A stretch of 5,033 nucleotides of DNA from Ktedonobacter racemifer (GCA_020723545.1 DYIS01000207.1:1-5033), one strand, 5' to 3'. Shown: positions 1 to 5,033, counted from the stretch's first letter. Numbers and translations are program-made. The notes: generated by a model not told the origin, from the letters alone.

Positions 1-137
1 CTGCGAGCTGCGGTGCAAAATTGACTGCCAAACTCCCAGCAACACCCAACAGGGAGACTACCCTCAGCGGTCTCCGCGGTAAAAATCTTGTCTCATTTGT
101 TAAGAATCCACCCTATGAAGGTGCATAGCTGAAGAAG
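1..137. other. upstream region with no assignable gene
   Basis: No recognisable protein is encoded here. Two plus-strand frames are open from the left edge, one to a TAA at 80-82 and one to a TAG at 126-128, but neither short peptide resembles a family I know, so an upstream gene's tail is possible but unsupported. A 6-bp inverted repeat (GGAGAC 53-58, GTCTCC 70-75) and a 4-bp GCGG/CCGC stem (67-70, 74-77) are visible. The A-run that follows is not a T-tract, so neither makes a convincing plus-strand terminator. Confidence 0.5.
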
Positions 138-166
138 TTGCCAAAGGCGGGACCTTGTGCTAGAAT
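138..166 (+). promoter_or_regulatory. sigma-70-type promoter of pyrG
   Basis: TTGCCA at 138-143 (-35-like) and TAGAAT at 161-166 (-10-like) are separated by exactly 17 bases. A TG at 158-159, one base before the -10, gives an extended -10. Transcription would begin near 173, leaving a leader of about 17 bases before the ATG at 190. The -10 lies downstream of the GTG at 157, which argues against that longer start. The short leader has no visible hairpin or C/G-run attenuator of the Gram-positive pyrG type. The sequence match is good, but there is no experimental support. Confidence 0.7.
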
Positions 167-179
167 GTAGCAAACTCGT

Positions 180-183
180 GAGG
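180..183 (+). promoter_or_regulatory. ribosome binding site of pyrG
   Basis: GAGG lies 6 bases before the ATG at 190. The alternative ATG at 184 directly abuts this element and so has no usable spacing. This, together with the family's usual N-terminus (M-P-K-Y-I-F-V-T-G-G), decides the start at 190. Confidence 0.65.
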
Positions 184-189
184 ATGGAG

Positions 190-1833
190 ATGCCTAAATA
201 TATCTTCGTGACCGGCGGCGTGGTCAGCTCGGTGGGCAAGGGCATCACCAGCGCCTCCATCGGCCGTCTCTTGAAGAGCCGGGGCATCTCCGTCTCCATC
301 CAAAAGCTCGATCCCTACCTCAACGTTGATCCCGGCACCATGTCTCCCCTCCAGCACGGCGAGTGCTTCGTCACCGACGACGGTGCCGAGGCCGACCTGG
401 ACCTGGGCCACTACGAGCGCTTCACCGACGAAAACCTCACTAAGGCCTCCAACGTTACCACCGGGCAGGTGTACTCCACGGTGATAGCGAAGGAGCGTCA
501 GGGGATCTTTTTGGGCGGCACCATCCAGGTCATCCCCCATGTCACCAACGAGATCAAGGAAAGGATTCAACGGGTGGCCAAGCTGGCCAATCCTCAGGTG
601 ATCATCGTGGAGGTAGGCGGCACGGTGGGCGACATCGAGGGGCTGCCCTTCCTGGAGGCCATTCGCCAGATGCGTCGGGACGTGGGCAGCGAGAATGTCA
701 TGTACGTGCACACGACCCTCGTGCCCCACATCTCCGCCACCAACGAGCTCAAGACCAAGCCCACCCAGCATAGTGTAAAGGAACTGCGGAGCATAGGCAT
801 CTCCCCGGATGTCATCGTTTGTCGCTCGGACTTTCCTATAGGCAACGATTTGCGCGAGAAGATCGCCCTGTTCTGCGACGTCGAATCCAGGGCGGTGATC
901 CCGCTGTGCACGGTACCTACCATCTACGAAGTGCCATTGATCCTGGACAGCGCGGGCCTGGGCGATTTCATCGTCTCCAGGCTAGGGCTGCCGGCAACCA
1001 GGCCCGATTGGGCTGAATGGCAGGCCATGGTGGAGCGTATCAAGGAGCAGCGCCCGGAGATCCGGGTCGCCCTGGTGGGGAAATACGTGGGGCTCCGCGA
1101 CGCCTATATCAGCGTCCGGGAGGCTCTGCTGCACGCCGGGGTATACCACGGCCGCCACGTCAAGATCGACTGGGTGAACGCTGAAGACCTGGAGCACTCC
1201 GGCTCCGGCCAGCGCCTGCGGGACTGCGCCGGCATTGTGGTGCCTGGTGGATTTGGCTATCGGGGTATCGAAGGGAAGGTAGCCGCCGCCCGCTACGCCC
1301 GAGAGAACAAGGTGCCGTACCTGGGCCTCTGCCTGGGCATGCAGGTGATGGTCATAGAGTTCGCTCGCCACGTCTTCGGCACTGAGGAGCCCAACTCCAC
1401 CGAGTTCGACCCCGAGACCGCCTACCCGGTCATTGACCTTTTGCCGGAGCAGCGCGACGTCGCCGACAAGGGCGGTACCATGCGCCTGGGCCTGTGGCCC
1501 TGCACCCTGGTACCGGGGACCAGGGCGGCGATGGCCTACGCGGTGCCCATCGTTTACGAGCGCCATCGGCACCGCTACGAGGTCAACAACGAGTTTCGAG
1601 AACGGTTGATCGCTGCCGGCCTGGTGGCCAGTGGCATTTCGCCGGATGGCCGTCTGGTGGAGATCGCCGAGATAGGGGACCATCCCTGGATGCTGGGGTC
1701 TCAGTTTCACCCCGAGTTCAAGTCCCGGCCCAATCGCCCCCATCCTTTCTTCCGGGATTTCGTCGGTGCTGCCATCGAGTACACCGCACAGACGGAAAAG
1801 CAGGCCCTGTCCTTAGGGCAGCGCGCTATCTAG
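190..1833 (+). CDS. pyrG: CTP synthase (glutamine hydrolysing)
   Basis: It makes CTP from UTP, ATP and glutamine, the last step of cytosolic pyrimidine nucleotide synthesis. The product is 547 residues, normal for the family. The N-terminal amidoligase domain (about 1-265) has the P-loop-like GGVVSSVGKG (9-18, Lys17), Lys39, Asp71 in DLDLGHYERF and the EVGGTVGDIEG motif, matching the ATP/Mg and UTP sites of the E. coli enzyme. The C-terminal class I glutamine amidotransferase domain (about 300-540) has the oxyanion loop PGGFGYRG (from 352), the nucleophile Cys381 in GLCLGM, and His507/Glu509 in FHPEF. All catalytic residues are present. The open frame extends to a GTG at 157, but the -10 box, GAGG spacing and family N-terminus favour ATG 190. 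The enzyme family is feedback-inhibited by CTP and activated by GTP. A transaldolase gene follows in the same direction after 183 bases. Confidence 0.98.
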   Translation: MPKYIFVTGGVVSSVGKGITSASIGRLLKSRGISVSIQKLDPYLNVDPGTMSPLQHGECFVTDDGAEADLDLGHYERFTDENLTKASNVTTGQVYSTVIAKERQGIFLGGTIQVIPHVTNEIKERIQRVAKLANPQVIIVEVGGTVGDIEGLPFLEAIRQMRRDVGSENVMYVHTTLVPHISATNELKTKPTQHSVKELRSIGISPDVIVCRSDFPIGNDLREKIALFCDVESRAVIPLCTVPTIYEVPLILDSAGLGDFIVSRLGLPATRPDWAEWQAMVERIKEQRPEIRVALVGKYVGLRDAYISVREALLHAGVYHGRHVKIDWVNAEDLEHSGSGQRLRDCAGIVVPGGFGYRGIEGKVAAARYARENKVPYLGLCLGMQVMVIEFARHVFGTEEPNSTEFDPETAYPVIDLLPEQRDVADKGGTMRLGLWPCTLVPGTRAAMAYAVPIVYERHRHRYEVNNEFRERLIAAGLVASGISPDGRLVEIAEIGDHPWMLGSQFHPEFKSRPNRPHPFFRDFVGAAIEYTAQTEKQALSLGQRAI

Positions 1834-1912
1834 TATCCTGTACCGGAAGTACCTTTTTACATTTTCTCACCTTCGCGAGGATTGGGGGACCAGGTTGAAA
1901 ATAGCCACGGAA

Positions 1913-1965
1913 CCACCAAGACACAAAGACACAAAGAAAAACTTAGTGTCTTAGCGTCTTCGTGG
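1913..1965. repeat. imperfect inverted repeat, dispersed-repeat type (CCACCAAGACAC...GTGG)
   Basis: The left arm (1913-1936, starting CCACCAAGACACAAAG) and right arm (1942-1965, ending CGTCTTCGTGG) pair at 20 of 24 positions around a 5-base A loop. Each arm is itself built of 7-9-base near-repeats of the type AAGACAC/AAGACGC. It lies in the pyrG-transaldolase gap and encodes nothing. From memory, very similar 'CCACnAAGACACnAAG' palindromes are scattered between genes in many environmental bacterial genomes, and their reverse reading (SLCLCVLVVPW-like) is often mis-annotated as protein. The hairpin could form in RNA and might affect read-through or mRNA stability, but it has no T-tract, so it is not a standard terminator. 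Confidence 0.85.
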
Positions 1966-2006
1966 TGAGTTGGGCGGCTGCCTCTGCTGCAGAGGATATA
2001 CATTAT

Positions 2007-2011
2007 GGAGG
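2007..2011 (+). promoter_or_regulatory. ribosome binding site of the transaldolase gene
   Basis: GGAGG lies 5 bases before the ATG at 2017, a near-ideal Shine-Dalgarno. It sits inside the codons that would be translated from the upstream ATG at 2005, so it picks 2017 as the start. The weaker AGAGG at 1991-1995, 9 bases before 2005, keeps the longer start possible. Confidence 0.75.
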
Positions 2012-2016
2012 CGAAG

Positions 2017-2763
2017 ATGCGCATTTTCTTAGATACGGCCAACATCGAGGAGATCCGCCAGGCAGCCAGGATGGGGGTGATCTCCGGCGTCACCACTAAC
2101 CCGAGCCTCATGTCGCGGGAGAAAGGCGCTGACTTCAAGGCCACGGTGCAGGAGATCTGCTTCATCGTCGGTGGCTCCGTGAGCGCCGAGGTCACCAGCA
2201 TGGAGGCCGACGGAATGGTGGCCGAGGCCGTGGAGATGGCTACCTGGTCGCCTTATGCCACTATCAAGGTGCCCATCACCGCCGCGGGGCTGGAGGCCTT
2301 GCACCGGCTCTCCACCGCCCAGGGGGACGCCGAAAGGGTCTGCAACGGTTGTGCCTGGCAGTCCAGGTGCAGCGTCTACCCCGAGGCGGCCAAAGACATC
2401 GTGACCAGCCAGGGGATCTCCACCAACGCCACCCTGGCCTTCTCGCCCAACCAGGCCCTCCTGGCAGCCATTGCCGGGGCTACCTACGTCAGCCCCTTTG
2501 TCGGCAGGCTGGATGACGTGGGCCACGAGGGGATGCAGGTGGTGGCCGACACGGTGGAGATCTTCGAGCGTTATGGGCTGGAGACCCAGGTCATCGCCGC
2601 CAGCATCCGCCATCCGCTCCACGTCACCCAGGCGGCCAAGGCTGGCGCGGACGTCGCCACGGTGCCCTTTGCCGTCTTGACCGGCATGATCAAGCACCCG
2701 CTAACCGATGTGGGCATCAAGCGCTTCCTGGACGACTGGGAGAAATTCAAGGCGGGAAGGTAG
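2017..2763 (+). CDS. tal: transaldolase, TalC/FSA-like family, with Cys-rich insert
   Basis: It belongs to the small class I aldolase family (TalC/MipB/FSA), cytosolic (beta/alpha)8 enzymes. The predicted role is dihydroxyacetone transfer between sugar phosphates in the non-oxidative pentose phosphate pathway. Visible landmarks are Asp6 in FLDTAN, GVTTNPS (24-30, with Asn28), Schiff-base Lys84 in TIKVP, TNATLAFS (136-143), SPFVGRLDD (from 159) and AASIRHP. Phe161 sits where E. coli fructose-6-phosphate aldolase has Tyr131. In E. coli TalB, changing the equivalent Phe to Tyr confers F6P aldolase activity, so a transaldolase is more likely than an F6P aldolase. The product is 248 residues against about 215-220 for the family. 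The excess is an in-frame insert at about 100-130 holding Cys109, Cys112 and Cys118. The start at 2017 is set by GGAGG and the usual M-x-x-F-L-D-T-A-N terminus. No separate promoter is clear, so it may share the pyrG transcript. Confidence 0.93.
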   Translation: MRIFLDTANIEEIRQAARMGVISGVTTNPSLMSREKGADFKATVQEICFIVGGSVSAEVTSMEADGMVAEAVEMATWSPYATIKVPITAAGLEALHRLSTAQGDAERVCNGCAWQSRCSVYPEAAKDIVTSQGISTNATLAFSPNQALLAAIAGATYVSPFVGRLDDVGHEGMQVVADTVEIFERYGLETQVIAASIRHPLHVTQAAKAGADVATVPFAVLTGMIKHPLTDVGIKRFLDDWEKFKAGR

Positions 2764-2774
2764 TATCCTCTAAC

Positions 2775-2806
2775 AAATTCGAATTTCGAAATTCGAATTT
2801 CGAAAT
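2775..2806. repeat. AAATTCGAATTTCG tandem palindrome between convergent genes
   Basis: The 14-base unit AAATTCGAATTTCG occurs twice (2775-2788, 2789-2802), followed by AAAT. Its first 12 bases are self-complementary, and 2775-2800 as a whole is a perfect 26-base palindrome. It starts 11 bases after the transaldolase stop and lies in the 77-base gap between the convergent transaldolase and kinase genes. Its A+T content contrasts sharply with the flanks. From memory, TTCGAATTTCGAA-type repeats recur in intergenic regions of many environmental genomes and are often mistranslated as FEFRNS-like peptides. It could act as a weak bidirectional transcript end, but there is no GC stem with a T-tract. 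Confidence 0.85.
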
Positions 2807-2840
2807 GGCTAATGTAACCGGATCCTGGGCGGCGACGAAC

Positions 2841-3836
2841 TCAAGAGAGCCGAATGGCCTGGGCCAGCTCCTCCGGCGTAGCCGTGGCGTTGCCCAGCTT
2901 GCGCACCACCAGCCCGGCGGCGTGATTGGCCAGGTGAGCGGCCTCCAGGAAGCTGGCACCGGCGGCCAGGGCCAGGGTGGTCACTGCGATGACCGTGTCG
3001 CCGGCGCCGGTTACGTCGTAAACCTCGCTGCGGTTGGCAGCGGGGATATGCACGTATCCTTGATCCCTTGCCACAAGAGACATGCCCTCCGAGCCTCGAG
3101 TGACCAAGACCGCTCGAGCGTCCAGTTCCGCCAGGAGCCTGGCGGTGGCACGGGTGAAACCGTCCTCCCGGGAGAGATCGGTTCTAAGATGGGCCTCGGC
3201 TTCCTGGGCATTGCAGCGCACCAGGTCGTAGCCTTTGAACCGTCCCAGGTCCCCTTGCGAGTCAACGGTGGCCAGGACGCCCCTATCTCGTGATAGCCTC
3301 AGACACTCAGCGGTAACCTCCTGATTCACGACGCCGGCCTTGTAGTCCGAGACCAGCACGGCATCGCATCGGGAGACCAGCTTTCCCAGCCAGGCCAGGA
3401 GCTCGGATTGGACTGTTCCGGCGATCGGTTGTCGGTCCACGCGGTCGATCCGCGCCAGTTGCTGGGGAAAGCGCAGCGAGCCCTGGGCCACGATGCGCGT
3501 CTTGGTGGTGGTGGGCCGCGCCGCGTCTACCACCACCCCTTCGACACCAATGCCGCTGTCCACCAGCAACTTGATCAGCTCTCTGCCAGCCTGGTCTCCC
3601 CCGACGACGCCGACCTGGAGCGCCTCCCCCTCCAGGGCGGCGATATTGTTGGCCGGGTTGCAGGCTCCGCCAGGCAGCCTGAGAGTTCGCTGGTGCTCCA
3701 GGACCGGCACAGGGGCTTCTCGTGAAAGGCGAGTGGCCTTTCCCACGACATATTCGTCCAGGAACAGGTCTCCTACCACCAATACGGTCTTGCCAGCCAG
3801 CTTCGGCAAGAGCTCCAACAACCGAGACTTGTCCAT
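2841..3836 (-). CDS. rfaE1: PfkB-family kinase, D-glycero-beta-D-manno-heptose-7-phosphate kinase-like (RfaE1 / HldE kinase domain)
   Basis: Members of this family phosphorylate D-glycero-D-manno-heptose 7-phosphate at C1 with ATP, an early step toward ADP-heptose. The 331-residue product covers only the kinase domain of bifunctional HldE. The cytidylyltransferase-like C-terminal domain is absent, so the adenylyltransferase must be a separate gene if the pathway is complete. RfaE1-like landmarks are VVGDLFLDEYVVG (from 20), SREAPVPVLE (38-47) and the glycine-rich LPGGACNPANNIAAL (54-68). The PfkB signature 2, DVTGAGDT (274-281), has catalytic-base Asp280. It starts at ATG 3836-3834 with AGGAGG 5 bases upstream and ends with TGA at 2841. 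It is the last gene of a minus-strand set with two glycosyltransferases, 88 bases after the WecG/TagA gene. The context fits activated-sugar synthesis for a surface glycan. Another sugar or nucleoside kinase of the PfkB family cannot be excluded; the family is sure, the substrate is inferred. Confidence 0.85.
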   Translation of the reverse strand: MDKSRLLELLPKLAGKTVLVVGDLFLDEYVVGKATRLSREAPVPVLEHQRTLRLPGGACNPANNIAALEGEALQVGVVGGDQAGRELIKLLVDSGIGVEGVVVDAARPTTTKTRIVAQGSLRFPQQLARIDRVDRQPIAGTVQSELLAWLGKLVSRCDAVLVSDYKAGVVNQEVTAECLRLSRDRGVLATVDSQGDLGRFKGYDLVRCNAQEAEAHLRTDLSREDGFTRATARLLAELDARAVLVTRGSEGMSLVARDQGYVHIPAANRSEVYDVTGAGDTVIAVTTLALAAGASFLEAAHLANHAAGLVVRKLGNATATPEELAQAIRLS

Positions 3837-3841
3837 CTCCC

Positions 3842-3847
3842 CCTCCT
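3842..3847 (-). promoter_or_regulatory. ribosome binding site of the kinase gene
   Basis: The plus-strand CCTCCT reads AGGAGG on the minus strand, 5 bases before the ATG at 3836. It is a perfect Shine-Dalgarno, suggesting efficient independent initiation despite the 88-base gap from the upstream gene. Confidence 0.8.
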
Positions 3848-3849
3848 CT

Positions 3850-3930
3850 GGCAGATGGCAGATGGCAGGCCATAACTGCTATCGGCCATCAGCTATCAGC
3901 CATAATGCCATCAGCTATCAGCCATCAGCA
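3850..3930. repeat. hairpin plus GCCATCAGCTATCAGC repeat array
   Basis: The array has two parts. GGCAGAT-type 7-base tandem units (3850-3868) face an inverted partner at 3876-3894 across a 7-base loop. As plus-strand sequence 15 of 19 positions pair by Watson-Crick rules, two more are G-T, and two mismatch. The 19-base unit GCCATCAGCTATCAGCCAT then occurs exactly twice (3885-3903, 3907-3925), a 22-base period, followed by CAGCAATC. The array fills nearly all of the gap between the kinase and WecG/TagA genes and runs into the 3' end of the latter. From memory, CAGCTATCAGC-type arrays are dispersed in many environmental bacterial genomes. In the minus-strand transcript it forms most of the leader before the kinase's ribosome binding site. 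Confidence 0.82.
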
Positions 3931-4692
3931 ATCTTGCGGAGACTTTTTTCCCGTCAGACGGGCCCGCCAGACCAACCAAGCAAACTGGGGTAAAGCCAGC
4001 ATGCGTCGCCAGCGCCAGGGTTGCCGACAGAGACGATAAAGCCATTCCAGCCCTATTCGTCTCATCCAACCGGGGGCCCTTCTGGCCCTTCCGGAAATGA
4101 AATCGAAGGCTCCGCCCACACCCATAGCCACTGGCACACCGGTTCGGCTCAGGTTGCGCCTGATCCACTTGTCCTGCTGAGGCGCGCCGAAGGCCACGAG
4201 CAGGATCGACGGGCGGGCTTTCCGGATCAGGTCACAGATCATGTCTTCCTCCTCGGCCCGGGGAGAGCCAGAATAGGTCCCGACGATCTTCAGCCCCGGG
4301 TTGGCGTCCTGCAGCACCCTGGCGGCCTCCTCTGCCACACCCGGGGCTGCGCCCAGGAGAAACAGGGAAAAGCCTTGCTGCGCACACAGCGCGGCCAGGC
4401 CGAGCACGACCTCAACCCCGGCAACCCTCTCTTTGAGCGGGCACCCGAGGATCCGGGAGGCCCAGAGGAGACCCATTCCATCGGCCAGGGCCAGGTCGGC
4501 GTGGCGCAAGACATCGGCGAATTCCCGGTCGCGCCGGGCGGCCATCATGAACTCAGGGTTGACCGTGACTACCTGATGGCCGGTGCCGGCCCGGACCAAT
4601 CGAGCTATCTCGATGAGGGCCTCCTGAGGCGTGAGGGCATCTATTTCCACGCCCAGGATATCGGCCCGCCTGGCTCGGCGCTTTTCCCTCAC
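3925..4692 (-). CDS. WecG/TagA/CpsF family (GT26) glycosyltransferase
   Basis: This family transfers an N-acetylmannosamine, mannosaminuronate or related sugar from a UDP donor to a lipid-linked acceptor at the cytoplasmic membrane face, in teichoic acid linkage, enterobacterial common antigen or capsule synthesis. The product has 255 residues, a normal length. Motifs in order are ILGVEIDALTPQEAL (12-26), VVTVNPEF (41-48), ADGMGLLWASRILG (70-83), ERVAGVE (88-94), FLLGAAPG (111-118), FGAPQQDKW (168-176) and FDFISGRARRAPGW. Asp71, Arg89 and Gln173 have the same spacing as the active-site Asp65, Arg83 and Gln167 described for Thermoanaerobacter italicus TagA. The Arg/Trp-rich tail resembles that protein's membrane-targeting appendage. 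The start is GTG, overlapping the preceding gene's TGA in a GTGA junction, which suggests translational coupling. The stop TGA (3927-3925) and the last codons lie in the repeat array. The exact donor and acceptor cannot be read from sequence. Confidence 0.93.
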   Translation of the reverse strand: MREKRRARRADILGVEIDALTPQEALIEIARLVRAGTGHQVVTVNPEFMMAARRDREFADVLRHADLALADGMGLLWASRILGCPLKERVAGVEVVLGLAALCAQQGFSLFLLGAAPGVAEEAARVLQDANPGLKIVGTYSGSPRAEEEDMICDLIRKARPSILLVAFGAPQQDKWIRRNLSRTGVPVAMGVGGAFDFISGRARRAPGWMRRIGLEWLYRLCRQPWRWRRMLALPQFAWLVWRARLTGKKSPQDC

Positions 4693-5033
4693 GCCATCAC
4701 CTTTCTGGCTGCCTCCAAGACCTCTTGGAGGGAGATGCGCTCCATGCAGGGGTGGGCCCTTAACTCATCCAGGCGGTAGTCCAGCCGGTTGCAGGGCACG
4801 CAATCCATACTGGCCTGGACGATCACGTGGCGAGCTGGATCGCCCCAGGGGCCAAATTGCGCCGGGTCCACCGGCCCGAAAAGGTGAATGGTAGGTACCC
4901 CCAGGGCCACCGCCAGGTGCAACGGCCCGCTGTCAACGCCGATCACCAGCCCACAGCGCTGGAATAGCGCGGCCAATTGCCCCAGGTTGGTCTGGCCAGC
5001 GGCCACCCAGGAAGGCCTGGACATCCTGGCGCT
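4689..5033 (-). CDS. glycosyltransferase family 9 (heptosyltransferase-like), C-terminal part
   Basis: Only the last 114 residues lie in the window; the frame stays open at the right edge and the gene continues beyond it. An internal ATG at 5024 is not a likely start, because a GT9 protein is usually about 330-380 residues. The visible part is the nucleotide-sugar-binding half: TNLGQLAALFQRC, then GVDSGPLHLAVALGVPTIH and LFGP, the typical GT9 D-S/T-G-P-x-H-x-A block. Near the end a CxxC (DCVPCN) with a later HPCM recalls the Cys motif seen in many GT9 C-termini. GT9 enzymes usually transfer L-glycero-D-manno-heptose from ADP-heptose to lipopolysaccharide core, although distant members may use other sugars. 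It ends in TGA at 4691-4689, overlapping the GTG start of the next gene. With the kinase downstream it fits an ADP-heptose theme. Confidence 0.9.
   Translation of the reverse strand, partial: SARMSRPSWVAAGQTNLGQLAALFQRCGLVIGVDSGPLHLAVALGVPTIHLFGPVDPAQFGPWGDPARHVIVQASMDCVPCNRLDYRLDELRAHPCMERISLQEVLEAARKVMA
4697..4702 (-). promoter_or_regulatory. ribosome binding site for the GTG start of the WecG/TagA gene
   Basis: The minus strand reads AAAGGTGATGGC just before the GTG at 4692-4690. AGGTGA (4702-4697) can pair with the 16S anti-Shine-Dalgarno and lies 4 bases upstream. It falls inside the last codons of the GT9 gene and supports the GTG start. The ATG at 4697-4695 is in the GT9 frame and meets a stop two codons later. 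Confidence 0.6.

Noticed and set aside
157..189. Longer N-terminus of CTP synthase starting at GTG 157
   Set aside because: The -10 box lies inside this stretch, there is no ribosome binding site at the right distance, and the family starts at M-P-K-Y-I-F-V-T-G-G.
160..771. Long minus-strand open frame antisense to pyrG, and similar ones at 982-1743 and 2029-2697
   Set aside because: They lie wholly opposite well-conserved genes, their translations are rich in G, H, D and L with no family motifs, and such shadows are common in GC-rich DNA.
1840..1858. Possible terminator after pyrG (GTAC, 5-base loop, GTAC, then CCTTTTT)
   Set aside because: The stem is only 4 bp with two A-T pairs. The T-run is suggestive, but the hairpin is too weak to call.
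1857..2201. Minus-strand open frame whose product includes an SLCLCVLVVPW-like stretch
   Set aside because: The stretch is a translation of the inverted repeat at 1913-1965 read backwards, and the rest is antisense to the transaldolase. It is a typical false protein from this repeat type.
2747..2959. Minus-strand open frame ending in a KFEFRNSNL-like tail
   Set aside because: The tail is the TTCGAATTTCG repeat in translation and the rest is an alternative frame of the kinase gene, so it is not a gene.
3850..3930. CRISPR-like array in the kinase upstream gap
   Set aside because: The 22-base period leaves only a 3-base gap between the two 19-base copies, there are no unique spacers, and no cas gene is nearby.
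3904..3933. Minus-strand promoter for the kinase gene (TTGCTG, 18-base spacer, CATTAT) inside the repeat
   Set aside because: Only 3 of 6 and 4 of 6 consensus matches. The repeat happens to contain TTGCTG-like and AT-rich pieces, so this is likely chance.
3722..4039. Plus-strand open frames across the kinase start and repeat array (also 3493-3993), with GHQLSAIMPSAISHQ-like sequence
   Set aside because: They read the CATCAGCTATCAGC repeat and antisense of two real genes. No motif or ribosome binding site supports them.

Overview
This 5,033-base window is GC-rich bacterial chromosome (about 60% G+C by eye). It holds four complete protein genes and one partial gene, and every gene falls in a known family. 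The long antisense and shifted open frames over these genes look like by-products of high GC. I see no rRNA, tRNA, CRISPR array, transposase or phage gene. The source is probably an environmental bacterium. Chloroflexota (Anaerolineae-like) is my best guess, from protein style and the kinds of intergenic repeats, but this is a weak inference without searches.

Left half, plus strand: bases 1-137 show no assignable gene. A strong sigma-70-type promoter (138-166) precedes pyrG (CTP synthase, 190-1833). After a 183-base gap comes a TalC-type transaldolase gene (2017-2763). pyrG and talC also sit close together in Bacillus-type genomes (pyrG-spo0F-fba-talC), so this pair may be a remnant of an old gene order. 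The transaldolase carries an in-frame insert of about 31 residues with a C-x2-C-x5-C cluster, the most unusual protein feature here.

Right half, minus strand, convergent with the left half: a GT9 (heptosyltransferase-like) glycosyltransferase enters from the right edge (4689-5033, C-terminal part only). A WecG/TagA/CpsF glycosyltransferase (3925-4692) overlaps its end by 4 bases in a GTGA junction. A PfkB-family heptose-7-phosphate kinase-like gene (RfaE1/HldE kinase domain, 2841-3836) follows. Together they look like part of a surface-glycan cluster that makes and transfers activated sugars, possibly ADP-heptose.

Each of the three real intergenic gaps holds a different short palindromic or tandem repeat: a 24-base-arm inverted repeat at 1913-1965, a 26-base perfect palindrome built of 14-base units at 2775-2806, and a hairpin plus 22-base-period repeat at 3850-3930. 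The last one reaches into the 3' end of the WecG/TagA gene and supplies its stop codon. These look like dispersed non-coding repeat families. I found no convincing new multi-gene system.
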